Source: CAZBDU01 sp964490725
Lineage (GTDB): Bacteria > Spirochaetota > Spirochaetia > SZUA-6 > DRHE01
Direction of reading: 5' to 3'
Assembly: GCA_964490725.1 (NCBI GenBank)
Contig: CAZBDU010000012.1
Location: forward strand, 1-64,000
DNA length: 64,000 nt
The notes beneath the pieces were generated by a model that was not told the origin of the DNA, did not search any database, and saw only the letters and a program-made list of their open reading frames with translations. Below, in pieces: positions 51,800 through 59,718 of the stretch (positions are counted from its first letter, which is position 1; the number at the start of each line of letters is the position of its first letter). Position numbers and translations under genes: made by a program.

Positions 51800-52768
51800 T
51801 CATTTCTTAAGGAACTCGCCAACGTTCTCCGCTGTTATTATCGCAGGTGTGATCCGGATTATGGGCTGGATTTCTCCTTTTCTTCCCTCCATGATCTTGA
51901 ACGCGACTTCATCAATGAGCACCTTGCCAACGTTCCTGGGTTGCTTGTCGACGGTGGCGTCAATCCTCCCTGCCACGATGGCTTCAAGTGCTTCCACGTT
52001 GCCGTTGTACCCACTTATCTTGATCTCACCCCGTCTGTTTGCGTTCTGGACCGCCTGCGCGGCTCCCAGGGCCATGTTGTCATTCATGGCGCAGATCAGA
52101 TCCAGGTCTCTGTTGGCCTGAAGGATGTTCTCCGTAACCTCGAGTCCTCGCGCTCTTTCCCAGTTTGCCGGTTGTCTGGCAACGACCTGGATGCCCGGAT
52201 AGCCTGCAAGGACGGTGTCTATGCCCTTTCCGGTTCTCACTGTCCAGTAATCGCCCGCGACTCCCTCCAGGATGGCTATCTTACCTTTCCCCTGCAGTGT
52301 CTCGGCCACCCATTTTCCCGCGACTTTTCCGCCCTCGACTTCGTCCACACCTACGGCTGACACCAGTCCGATGTTCTCGAGTACCGGCACATCACTCAAC
52401 TGGTTGAATATGGCCACGTCTATGCCGCCATCAATTGCCTTTTTCAATACCGGTGCCACCGCTTCCCAGTTGCCGGAGGAAATCAAGATCACGTTGACCT
52501 TCTTTTGAATGAGGTCTTCCAGTATGCTGATCTGCTGATCCACTTTGGTCTCGTCAGACGGTGCAAGAACCGAGAACTCCAGGCCGGCATGATCGGCTGC
52601 GGCCGCTTTGGCAGCATCCGCACATTCAATGAAGTAAGGGCTCACCAGGGCGGGCGGAACCATTGCGACTACGAACTTCCCTGCCTTCGTTTCCTCTGTT
52701 GTTCCAGCTGCCATCAGAACACCCGCTGCAACTGCCAGAAAACTCAACATGGTGACCAGTCTTTTCAT
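51800..52768 (-). CDS. Sugar-binding protein of ribose-type ABC importer, island copy
   Basis: The 322-residue protein has a signal peptide ending AAGVLMAAGTTEE, without a lipobox Cys, a style seen in spirochaetes. The mature part is a type-1 binding fold (VVAMVPPALVSPYFIECAD; IICAMNDNMALGAAQAV-like; ISGYNGNVEALEAI). It is first in the operon binding protein, permease, ATPase, UroD-like, DUF6282-like. The ribosome site before its ATG is duplicated (52771-52798). Confidence 0.93.
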   Translation of the reverse strand: MKRLVTMLSFLAVAAGVLMAAGTTEETKAGKFVVAMVPPALVSPYFIECADAAKAAAADHAGLEFSVLAPSDETKVDQQISILEDLIQKKVNVILISSGNWEAVAPVLKKAIDGGIDVAIFNQLSDVPVLENIGLVSAVGVDEVEGGKVAGKWVAETLQGKGKIAILEGVAGDYWTVRTGKGIDTVLAGYPGIQVVARQPANWERARGLEVTENILQANRDLDLICAMNDNMALGAAQAVQNANRRGEIKISGYNGNVEALEAIVAGRIDATVDKQPRNVGKVLIDEVAFKIMEGRKGEIQPIIRITPAIITAENVGEFLKK

Positions 52769-52770
52769 TT

Positions 52771-52798
52771 CATTCCCTCCATTTCATTTCCTCCATTT
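52771..52798 (-). repeat. 14-bp tandem duplication of a ribosome-binding site
   Basis: Two 14-bp units (52771-52784 and 52785-52798, one mismatch) each contain GGAGG on the minus strand directly before the binding-protein ATG. The outer unit also opens an eight-codon reading frame (Met-Glu-Glu-Met-Lys-Trp-Arg-Glu) that stops just before the real start codon. Confidence 0.75.
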
Positions 52799-52899
52799 CG
52801 TTCGCCATAGCTCTAGTGTTCGAAGCATGTCCGTTCATCGTCTTCTCCGTCACCTCATATCTACCTCCTCTTGCAGGCTTCCGATTCGATTCTCTCTCT

Positions 52900-52921
52900 T
52901 AGCATCCCCGTAGCATCCCCG
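52900..52921. repeat. 11-bp perfect tandem duplication
   Basis: TAGCATCCCCG occurs twice in a row at 52900-52910 and 52911-52921, at the right-hand boundary where GC content changes. It could be a small recombination footprint. No function is evident. Confidence 0.6.
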
Positions 52922-52957
52922 GCTCCAGCGGCCGGCGTGCACTGGCGAATGCCACAC

Positions 52958-53809
52958 TCACGATGCCTGACCCGTGATTGTCCTTTGTCGCTCCACCTCC
53001 TTCAGATGCCGTATGGCCTGGCGGGCGGCCTCCTCGTCGTTGGGTTTGGGCAGCACTTCCGCGCCCCAGGGACCGGTGTACCCGATCTCCTCCAGCACAG
53101 CAGCAACCGCCGCAAAATCCAGGTGCCCGAACCCGGGCGCCCAGCGGTTGCTGTCGGCCATGTGGATGTAGCCAAGCCGCGGCCCGCAGCTGCGGATGCT
53201 CTCCGGGATCGAAGCCTCCTCGATGTTCATGTGGAAGGTGTCCGGGAGCACCTTCAGAGAGGGGATGCCAATTCTCTCGACCAGCGCCAGCGCTTCGGCC
53301 ACCGTGTTCACCACGTCGGTTTCGTAGCGATTGATCGGCTCCAGCAGCAGGCCCACGCCCCGTGCATGCGCGTATCCGGCGCAGGAGGCGATGCTCTCCT
53401 CGCCCTGCCGTTCGCGCCGCGCGCGCTCCTTCCCGTCAGTGGGCCCGATCCTGCCGCGGATGCCCCCCAGAATCACCCCTGCTCCCAGGCGCTGCGCCAG
53501 GTTCACGTGACCCCGGATGCGCTCGACCGCGTGGGTCCTCCCGGAGGCATCGGGATCGTAGAGAGAGTAGCCGTCGTTGTAGTAGGTCTGCCCGGTGGCG
53601 ATCGCGGCAACCTGCAGCTCCAGCCGGTCCAGCTTCTCCAACAGGGCTTCCACCTGGAGAAGCGCCGAGTCCCGCAGGCTCAGCTCCACGCAGGAATAGC
53701 CAAGCTCCGCTGCCCTGCGCAGGCCTGTGGACAGGTCGCCCGAGTACAGCAGCGGGCCGAAGGGGGAGCGCTCCGGCGAGAGGCTCACGCCGATTCGCGC
53801 CGACCTCAT
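52958..53809 (-). CDS. Sugar isomerase/epimerase-like TIM-barrel protein
   Basis: The 283-residue protein belongs to the xylose-isomerase-like TIM-barrel family (sugar phosphate isomerase/epimerase, tagatose/psicose epimerase-like). Metal-site segments are LEPINRYETDV, DTFHMNIEE, HMADSNR and GFGHLDF, plus a final acidic residue in WGAEVLP. Its ATG overlaps the stop of the dehydrogenase gene upstream, and that gene string is preceded by a creatininase-like gene and a GntR gene. It probably interconverts a keto-sugar made by the dehydrogenase. Confidence 0.88.
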   Translation of the reverse strand: MRSARIGVSLSPERSPFGPLLYSGDLSTGLRRAAELGYSCVELSLRDSALLQVEALLEKLDRLELQVAAIATGQTYYNDGYSLYDPDASGRTHAVERIRGHVNLAQRLGAGVILGGIRGRIGPTDGKERARRERQGEESIASCAGYAHARGVGLLLEPINRYETDVVNTVAEALALVERIGIPSLKVLPDTFHMNIEEASIPESIRSCGPRLGYIHMADSNRWAPGFGHLDFAAVAAVLEEIGYTGPWGAEVLPKPNDEEAARQAIRHLKEVERQRTITGQAS

Positions 53810-54984
53810 ACCTTCGGCCTTCCGGGCACGAACACCACCTTCAGCGCCTCTGGACGGTAAGAGCTTTCCAGAGCTTCCCGGCACTTCTCCAGGGCAAAGC
53901 GGTGGGTGATCAGCCTTGCCCAGGGAAACGAGCCGCGGTGGCGGATCATCATCTGCATGTGCGGGTAGTACATGTCGTGGGGATGGTTGGTGTTGCCGAT
54001 GAACAGCACGTTCTTGGCCGCAAAGTGGCGGTGCACGTTCAGCTCCACCGTCCCGGTGTCCGCGAAGTTGCCCGTCTCGCAGTAGGTCCCGCCGCGGCGC
54101 AGCATCCGGAGACCCACGTCCAGCACTTCCGGCCGGCCCACCGCCTCCACCACCACGTCCGCTCCGCGCCCCTCGGTCTCCCCGCGGACGTACTGCACCA
54201 GCTCCTCATCCGAAAGCCGGGAAATGTCGACGGCCAGGTCCGCCCCGAACTCTCCGGCCAGCTCCAGCTTGGAGGCCAGGGAGTCCAGGGCGATGATCTT
54301 TCCCGCCCCCAGGAGCCGCGCCTTGGCGATCATCATCATCCCCACGGCCCCCAGGCCCTGCACCACCACGGTGTCGCCGAAGTTGAACCCTCCCCGCCCG
54401 TCGCTCTGGGAGTACATCTTGGCCCGGTCCAGAAGCGCGGTGACCACGAAAATCTCCGCCAGCGCGGTCTCCTCCACCGTTGCCTCTTCGGGCACCTTGT
54501 ACACCCACGCCTTGGGCGGCAGGTACAGGTACTCCCCCCAGCCGCCGGCGATGTAAGGGAACCGGTCGCTGGGGTAGGTCATGCCGATCCCCTGGTGATT
54601 CGGGCAGAAGGGAAAGGCGTGGATCCGCCGGCAGTACCAGCACTCGCCGCAGATCACGTTGGGGCAGTGCGTCACCCGGTCCCCCTCTTTCAGATGCTTG
54701 CCGCTGTACTCGATCTCGCTGCCCTTGCCGTTCATCTCCACCACGATCCCGGAGGTCTCGTGGCCGTGCACCGTGGGGAAGACCATGTCCTGCTCCGCCT
54801 CGGTGCCGCCGTACAGGGTTACCTCCCCGCGGAAGGCGTGCTTGTCCGTCCCGCAGATCCCCGACATCTCCACCTTCACGATCACCGCCCCCGGCTCCAG
54901 ATGATCCGGATAGGGCAGCTCCTGGCACTCCACCTTTCCCGGCGCGGTCATCACGACTGCTTTCACCCGCTGCGGCCTGCTCAC
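53806..54984 (-). CDS. Zinc-dependent alcohol/polyol dehydrogenase
   Basis: The 392-residue medium-chain dehydrogenase has catalytic-zinc GICGTDKH, GHET and structural-zinc CGECWYC...C, and NAD motif VVQGLGAVGMMM. It starts with GTG after GAGGAGG. It is intact, in contrast to the frameshifted relative at 38979-40035. It is the middle gene of a GntR-controlled operon and likely oxidises a sugar or polyol hydroxyl group. Confidence 0.92.
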   Translation of the reverse strand: MSRPQRVKAVVMTAPGKVECQELPYPDHLEPGAVIVKVEMSGICGTDKHAFRGEVTLYGGTEAEQDMVFPTVHGHETSGIVVEMNGKGSEIEYSGKHLKEGDRVTHCPNVICGECWYCRRIHAFPFCPNHQGIGMTYPSDRFPYIAGGWGEYLYLPPKAWVYKVPEEATVEETALAEIFVVTALLDRAKMYSQSDGRGGFNFGDTVVVQGLGAVGMMMIAKARLLGAGKIIALDSLASKLELAGEFGADLAVDISRLSDEELVQYVRGETEGRGADVVVEAVGRPEVLDVGLRMLRRGGTYCETGNFADTGTVELNVHRHFAAKNVLFIGNTNHPHDMYYPHMQMMIRHRGSFPWARLITHRFALEKCREALESSYRPEALKVVFVPGRPKV

Positions 54985-55012
54985 CGTTGCCTCCTCGTTG
55001 GTCCCGCTGTCC

Positions 55013-55981
55013 TCAGGTGGGATAACCCAGGGTGTACAGGTGCGTCCCCCCTTTGATGGGACCCTTCAGCACCCGCTCCACCTGCTCCCGTCTCTGCATG
55101 GTCATGGCCTCGATCGGCGGGAGCTTCCCCGCCGGGTACATCCCCATGATGTCGTTGATCAGCTTCTCCAGATAGTCCATGATGGCGTTCACCCCGGGCC
55201 TGGCCTTCTCCGGGTCCGCCAGCGTGGCGTCCCCCACCACCCCCTCTGGAGTGGAGACCACTTCGATGGCCGAGGCGCCCACCTGCAGCCAGAAGTCCAG
55301 GGGCAGCTCCGGGTAGGCGCTGCCGGACTTGTTCACGTGCCCGTCCGGAAAGATCTTCATCGGCTTGGTGGCCACCGCCTTCGACTGGTCGATCATCTCG
55401 GGAAAGAGCGCCATGGAGTAGGAGGTCTCGCACTCGTCGGCGTGCACGAAGGGGGTCTCGAAAGGACCTCCATGCGCCTTGTCCCGCAGGTGCTCCGGAA
55501 TCACGAACCACCAGTTCACGTTCACGATAATTGCCGGCACCTGGTAGCGCTTGGCGAACTGGTGGATCGCCAAGGGGATCACGTAATCCTGCCCGTGCCC
55601 GTTCAGAAGGATCTGCTTCCGGAAGCCTGTGTTCCAGAACCCCGCAATCACCGCGCGCAGGTATGCGGCCAGGTCTTCCTCCGGGACCATGATGGTGCCC
55701 GGCATGCCCATGTGGTGAAACGGGTGCGAGCCGTACCAGATGGGCTCGGCCACGGTGCACCCGGTCGCCGCGGCCACCTGCTCGGCGATGCGGGACACCA
55801 GAAAGGTGTCCTCACCCGTGCAGGCGTTGGGCCCGTGGTTCTCGGTGCTGCCCACCGGGATGATGATCAGGTCGGAGCTCTTCAACCGCTCCTCCACCTG
55901 GTGCCCGTTCATGGTCTGAAAGTAGATCCCCGAGGGCTTCTCCATGTGCCCGCCCTGGGGCGGAATCTGCCACTTTCCCAT
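55013..55981 (-). CDS. Creatininase-family amidohydrolase
   Basis: The 322-residue protein belongs to the creatininase/MftE-like family: PVGSTENHGPNACTGEDTFL (about 38-57), GSHPFHHMGMPGTI and NGHGQD supply the metal-binding Glu, Asp and His residues. Members hydrolyse cyclic amides or act on peptide-like bonds. The ATG at 55981 follows AGGAGGG; the frame is open further upstream into the GntR gene, but without conservation. It is the first enzyme gene after the GntR regulator. Confidence 0.87.
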   Translation of the reverse strand: MGKWQIPPQGGHMEKPSGIYFQTMNGHQVEERLKSSDLIIIPVGSTENHGPNACTGEDTFLVSRIAEQVAAATGCTVAEPIWYGSHPFHHMGMPGTIMVPEEDLAAYLRAVIAGFWNTGFRKQILLNGHGQDYVIPLAIHQFAKRYQVPAIIVNVNWWFVIPEHLRDKAHGGPFETPFVHADECETSYSMALFPEMIDQSKAVATKPMKIFPDGHVNKSGSAYPELPLDFWLQVGASAIEVVSTPEGVVGDATLADPEKARPGVNAIMDYLEKLINDIMGMYPAGKLPPIEAMTMQRREQVERVLKGPIKGGTHLYTLGYPT

Positions 55982-56000
55982 CCGGTCCCTCCTATTGCTC

Positions 56001-56678
56001 CTACCCATCGAGTTCTTCCTCGGGCAGGTCGAGAAAACTGAGCAGTCGCCTCCTGACCGCTTCGATGTGTGCCTGCATCGCCTGGCGAGCACGAACCGGT
56101 TTCCGGGCGCGAAGCGCATCCAGAATCTTGCGGTGCTCCGCAAGGGAGGTCTTCACATTTTCCAGGGAGCGCAGCGACAGCACGCGCTCCCTGTAGGTGA
56201 GATCCTTGATGCTGTCCACCATGCGCACCAGCCGCCGATTGCGCGCCAACTGCAGGATCAGAGTGTGCAGCGCCACCTCCATCTCCATGAACCGTGGGAG
56301 GTCCCCCTGGTCGACGGCCTCCGTACCGGCCCGGTGCAAATCTTCCAGTCGGACGATGTCTTTGTCACTCAATACGGCAGCGGCCTTCTCCGCGGCGTAC
56401 CCTTCGGTCAGGGCCCGAAGCTCGAACAGCTCCGAGAACTCCCGCCGTGTGATCCCCTGCACGAAGAAGCCCACCCTGGAGGCCGCCCTGACCAGCCCCT
56501 CGCTCTCCAGTCTCAGGAGGGCCTCCCGAATGGGTGTACGGCTGATGTGCAGTTGTTGGGCGAGCGCTTCGATGGGGAGCTGCTCGTCCGCCTTGAATTC
56601 GGAATTGAGAATCATCTGCTTGATCGTTTCGTAGGCCCAATCCTTCAGCTCTGAAGGCCGCGCCAGGTCTGAGTTCAC
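56001..56678 (-). CDS. GntR-family transcriptional regulator (FCD type)
   Basis: The 225-residue regulator has a winged HTH at about 10-75 (IEALAQQLHISRTPIREALL) and an all-helical FCD domain (ELRALTEGYAAEKAA; MEVALHTLIL; AEHRKILDALRARKP). GTG start with GGAGGA upstream. It is followed by the creatininase-like, dehydrogenase and epimerase-like genes, which it should control together with itself through the palindrome at 56700-56732. Confidence 0.92.
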   Translation of the reverse strand: MNSDLARPSELKDWAYETIKQMILNSEFKADEQLPIEALAQQLHISRTPIREALLRLESEGLVRAASRVGFFVQGITRREFSELFELRALTEGYAAEKAAAVLSDKDIVRLEDLHRAGTEAVDQGDLPRFMEMEVALHTLILQLARNRRLVRMVDSIKDLTYRERVLSLRSLENVKTSLAEHRKILDALRARKPVRARQAMQAHIEAVRRRLLSFLDLPEEELDG

Positions 56679-56699
56679 GTTCCTCCGTCCCGCATCTTG

Positions 56700-56732
56700 C
56701 TAGCATGTCACATGTAACATATTACATGCTAG
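56700..56732. promoter_or_regulatory. Nested palindromic operator of the GntR operon
   Basis: Outer arms CTAGCATGT (56700-56708) and ACATGCTAG (56724-56732) are perfect inverted repeats. Nested inside is ATGTAA-CATA-TTACAT (56712-56727), also perfect. The site is 22 bp upstream of the GntR start and AT-rich in a GC-rich context. FCD-type GntR dimers bind such sites, so autoregulation of the operon is likely. Confidence 0.7.
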
Positions 56733-56862
56733 TTGTCAAGCCTGCGGTGCCGCAGTGTACGGTCGCACACCGGAGCGGGCGACCTCGCGCGCAGCCCGGG
56801 GCTGCCCAACCAGGCGGCCCATCTGCTACAATGACCTTCTGCGACCTTCTGCCGGAGTGCCC

Positions 56863-58005
56863 GTGCGCCGTCTCGTTCGCCTCGTCTTGATGCTCACGCT
56901 GCTTTCCCCGCCCCTGCCGCTGCCAGGCCAGCCCGCACCGCCTGTCGGCTCCGACCTGAGCGGCCGGCGCCTGAAGGGGTCCCTGGAGAGACGCGTGGAG
57001 GCGGCTATCGAAGCCGCCTACCGCCGCTGCCTGAGACGGCGCACCGTCGCCGGCCGGGAGCTGCTGCTGCGCATCCCCTTCGGCCAAAACGGCGAGCGCA
57101 ACGGCCCCGGCTTCGTCCAGCGCATCTACCTGGGGGGCAAGGGCAGTCCGGAGGAGATCTGGCAGCGCGCCGAAGAGCTCCTGGCATCGCAGGGCTTCGC
57201 CCGCTACCTGGAGGCGCTGCGCCGTCCCGGAGAGAAGCTCCTGGTCTTCGACCTGGCGCGGCGCAGCTGGTCGGCGTTCTTCGATCCGGGGCTGATCGGC
57301 AAGGTGAAGGCAGGCCCCTATCCCGGCACCCGCGCCCGCGTCTACGTGCTGCGGTCCCAGGCGGGGGTGAGCGAGGCGGACCTCTACAACTACCTGTACT
57401 GCATCGGGGCCTTGGGGATGGACTGCTCGGGGTTCGTGTACTACGTGCAGCAGGCCGTCGCGGAGGCCTTGGGGGTGGACCTGGACCGGAAGCTGGCAGG
57501 CTCGCTGAGGGTGGCCCCGCAGCGGGTGCCCCAGCTGGTGGGGTTGTGGCTGTTCGACCCGCGGCGAGGCTTCGCGGAGCGCGTCCCGGACAACCCGGCG
57601 GCGCTCCGCCCCGGGGACGTCTTCCTCTTCCGCGGCCGCGTTCCCGGCAGGGGTCTGGACTTCCGCCACTCCGCGGTGATTCAGTCCGTGGACCCGCAGG
57701 CGGGAGTGGTGCGCTACCTGCAGTGCACCGACTGGGCCCCGCAGCCTCAGCGGGGGGTGCACGATTCCCGCATCCGCTTCGATCCCGGCGCCCCGCAGAC
57801 CAGCCTCAAGGACCCTTTGGTGGAGTGGAGCCAGGAGATCCTCCCCGCCTTCCCGGGGGAGCCCGGCCTGCGCTACTGGCGCAACGACGGAGACCGCTTC
57901 GTCTCCTACATGGAGGCCGACGGCAGCCTGGTGGTGCGGCTGCGCGCGGTGAAACGCCTGCTGGAGGCGACCGATCCCGACTACTACCGGGCCGCAGCGC
58001 CCTGA
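56863..58005 (+). CDS. Exported NlpC/P60-like cysteine peptidase family protein
   Basis: The 380-residue protein starts with a signal peptide-like segment (RRLVRLVLMLTLL, then a proline-rich cleavage region). The middle part has GMDCSGFVYYVQQ near 184-196, the catalytic Cys region of NlpC/P60 peptidases, and DFRHSAVIQ near 266-274 provides the His. Such proteins cleave cell-wall peptides. The N-terminal 150 residues are not a recognised domain. GTG 56863 gives the signal peptide right at the start; the ribosome site is weak (CCGGAG). It is divergent from the GntR operon. Confidence 0.75.
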   Translation: MRRLVRLVLMLTLLSPPLPLPGQPAPPVGSDLSGRRLKGSLERRVEAAIEAAYRRCLRRRTVAGRELLLRIPFGQNGERNGPGFVQRIYLGGKGSPEEIWQRAEELLASQGFARYLEALRRPGEKLLVFDLARRSWSAFFDPGLIGKVKAGPYPGTRARVYVLRSQAGVSEADLYNYLYCIGALGMDCSGFVYYVQQAVAEALGVDLDRKLAGSLRVAPQRVPQLVGLWLFDPRRGFAERVPDNPAALRPGDVFLFRGRVPGRGLDFRHSAVIQSVDPQAGVVRYLQCTDWAPQPQRGVHDSRIRFDPGAPQTSLKDPLVEWSQEILPAFPGEPGLRYWRNDGDRFVSYMEADGSLVVRLRAVKRLLEATDPDYYRAAAP

Positions 58006-58011
58006 GAGCCG

Positions 58012-58029
58012 CCGGCGGTGCGCCGCCGG
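58012..58029 (+). terminator. Hairpin after the NlpC/P60-like gene
   Basis: CCGGCGG-TGCG-CCGCCGG is a perfect 7-bp stem with a four-base loop, seven bases after the stop codon. No U-tract follows, so it may be a Rho-assisted stop or mRNA-protecting structure. Confidence 0.4.
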
Positions 58030-58245
58030 TCCCGCGCGCATGGCCGGCGGACGGGGAATGAGAGCGTTCTTGACGTGGCCGCCGCCCCGGCCTACCATTT
58101 GGCAGGCGGCCGGCCAGCGCCGTCGAGCCGCCGGGCGTCTGCGCGAGCGAGCCAGAGCGAAACGTCGGCGGCGCGGCGGTGCCTCCCGGCCCCGAAACGG
58201 CAAGACCTGGAGGAGCCGCTCTCGACCGGGCACAGGAGGTGCAAT

Positions 58246-59712
58246 ATGGCGGTTGGAGCCCTCGGCGCTCTGGAGCCCTCCCCGGTGTGGAGACTGTTCG
58301 AGCAAATCACGCGGATTCCCCGCTGCTCCGGCAGGGAGGAACGGATCCGCCAGTGGGTGATCGAGTGGGCCGGGCGCAACGAGGTGAGCGCCAGAAGCGA
58401 CCAGGGCGGAAACGTCCTTCTGTCGATTCCCGCCACCCCGGACTGTTCGGGCTATCCCACTCTGACCCTGCAGGCCCACCTGGACATGGTGTGCGCCAAG
58501 GAGTCGGACCTGCCCTTCGACTTCGAGGGTGACCCGCTTCCGGTCCAGGTGGAAGGACAGACGGTGACTGCCCGCGGAACCACCCTTGGCGCCGACAATG
58601 GAATCGGTATCGCCCTGGCCCTGGCCGCTCTGGTGGACCCGGGCCTCCGCCACGGCCCGCTGGAGGCGCTGTTCACGGTCAACGAAGAAAACGGCTTCAC
58701 CGGGGCCTTCGCCATAAAGCCGGGTTTCTTCGCCGGCAGCTGCCTGATCAACCTGGACAGTGAGGAGCTGGGACAAATCACGGTGGGCAGCGCCGGCGGG
58801 GAGTTCACGGACTACACGTTCCCCATCGACCTCCAGGAGGCCGGAGACGAGGCGGCCTTCGAGCTGGCGGTGGACGGACTGCAGAGCGGTCACTCGGGAA
58901 TCCACATCCACCTGCCCCGGCTGAACGCCGTCAAGGTGGCGCTGCGGGGGATTCTGGCCCTGAGCCGGGAAGCGCCGGTGCGCCTCTGCCGGTTCGAAGG
59001 CGGGACGGCCAGCAACGCGATCCCCCCCTCCTCGCGTCTGGCCGTGCTGGTGCCCGCCGGCCGCAAGGAAGCCTGCCGGCAGCTGCTGGAGAGCTTGAAG
59101 ACGCGCACCCTCCGGGAAGCCCAGGAGGCGGAACCCGGGATTCGCATCGAGATTTCGGAAGCGGCGGATCAAAAGGGGTGGAGCCGGGAGCAGTCGGATC
59201 GCTTTCTCCAGCTGATCGACGCGGTCCCCCAGGGTCCGCTGGCGTTCAGCTCCGAGATCGAGGGACTGGTGGAGACCTCCAACAACCTGGGGGTGGTGCG
59301 CACCAGGGAAGACTCCGTCGAGGTGCTCCTCAACTGCCGCAGCTCGATAGACGGCTCACTGGAGGATTTGAGCGAAAAGCTGCGACAGATCGGCGAGCGC
59401 TGTGGCGCCCAGGTCCGGCAGCACGACCGCTACCCGGCGTGGAGCGCCGAGCCCGCCTCGCCCTTCAGCCTCCTGGTGAAGGAGCAGTACGAGAGCATCC
59501 TGGGCCGGCCGGTGAAGCTGACCGCCCTCCACGCCGGGCTGGAGTGCGGGGTGTTCAAAGGCATCGCCCCGCAGCTGGAGATCGTCTCCATAGGGCCCAC
59601 GCTGAGGAACGTGCACGGTCCGGGTGAGCAGGTGGAGATACCCAGCGTCGGGGTGATCTGGCGGGTGATCCGCAGGATCGCGGAGCGCCTGGGCAACCTG
59701 CGAGAGAGCTGA
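58246..59712 (+). CDS. pepD: Aminoacyl-histidine dipeptidase (PepD, M20C)
   Basis: The 488-residue metallopeptidase cleaves Xaa-His and other dipeptides in the cytoplasm. Zinc-site segments are LQAHLDMV (about 73-80), GTTLGADNGIG, VNEENGFTGA (catalytic and ligand Glu), INLDSEE and the C-terminal HAGLECG. Length equals the usual about 485. AGGAGGT precedes the ATG at 58246. The lid domain GLQSGHSGIHIHLPRLNA is intact. It starts the peptide/amino-acid section of the window. Confidence 0.93.
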   Translation: MAVGALGALEPSPVWRLFEQITRIPRCSGREERIRQWVIEWAGRNEVSARSDQGGNVLLSIPATPDCSGYPTLTLQAHLDMVCAKESDLPFDFEGDPLPVQVEGQTVTARGTTLGADNGIGIALALAALVDPGLRHGPLEALFTVNEENGFTGAFAIKPGFFAGSCLINLDSEELGQITVGSAGGEFTDYTFPIDLQEAGDEAAFELAVDGLQSGHSGIHIHLPRLNAVKVALRGILALSREAPVRLCRFEGGTASNAIPPSSRLAVLVPAGRKEACRQLLESLKTRTLREAQEAEPGIRIEISEAADQKGWSREQSDRFLQLIDAVPQGPLAFSSEIEGLVETSNNLGVVRTREDSVEVLLNCRSSIDGSLEDLSEKLRQIGERCGAQVRQHDRYPAWSAEPASPFSLLVKEQYESILGRPVKLTALHAGLECGVFKGIAPQLEIVSIGPTLRNVHGPGEQVEIPSVGVIWRVIRRIAERLGNLRES

Positions 59713-59718
59713 GGCCGG

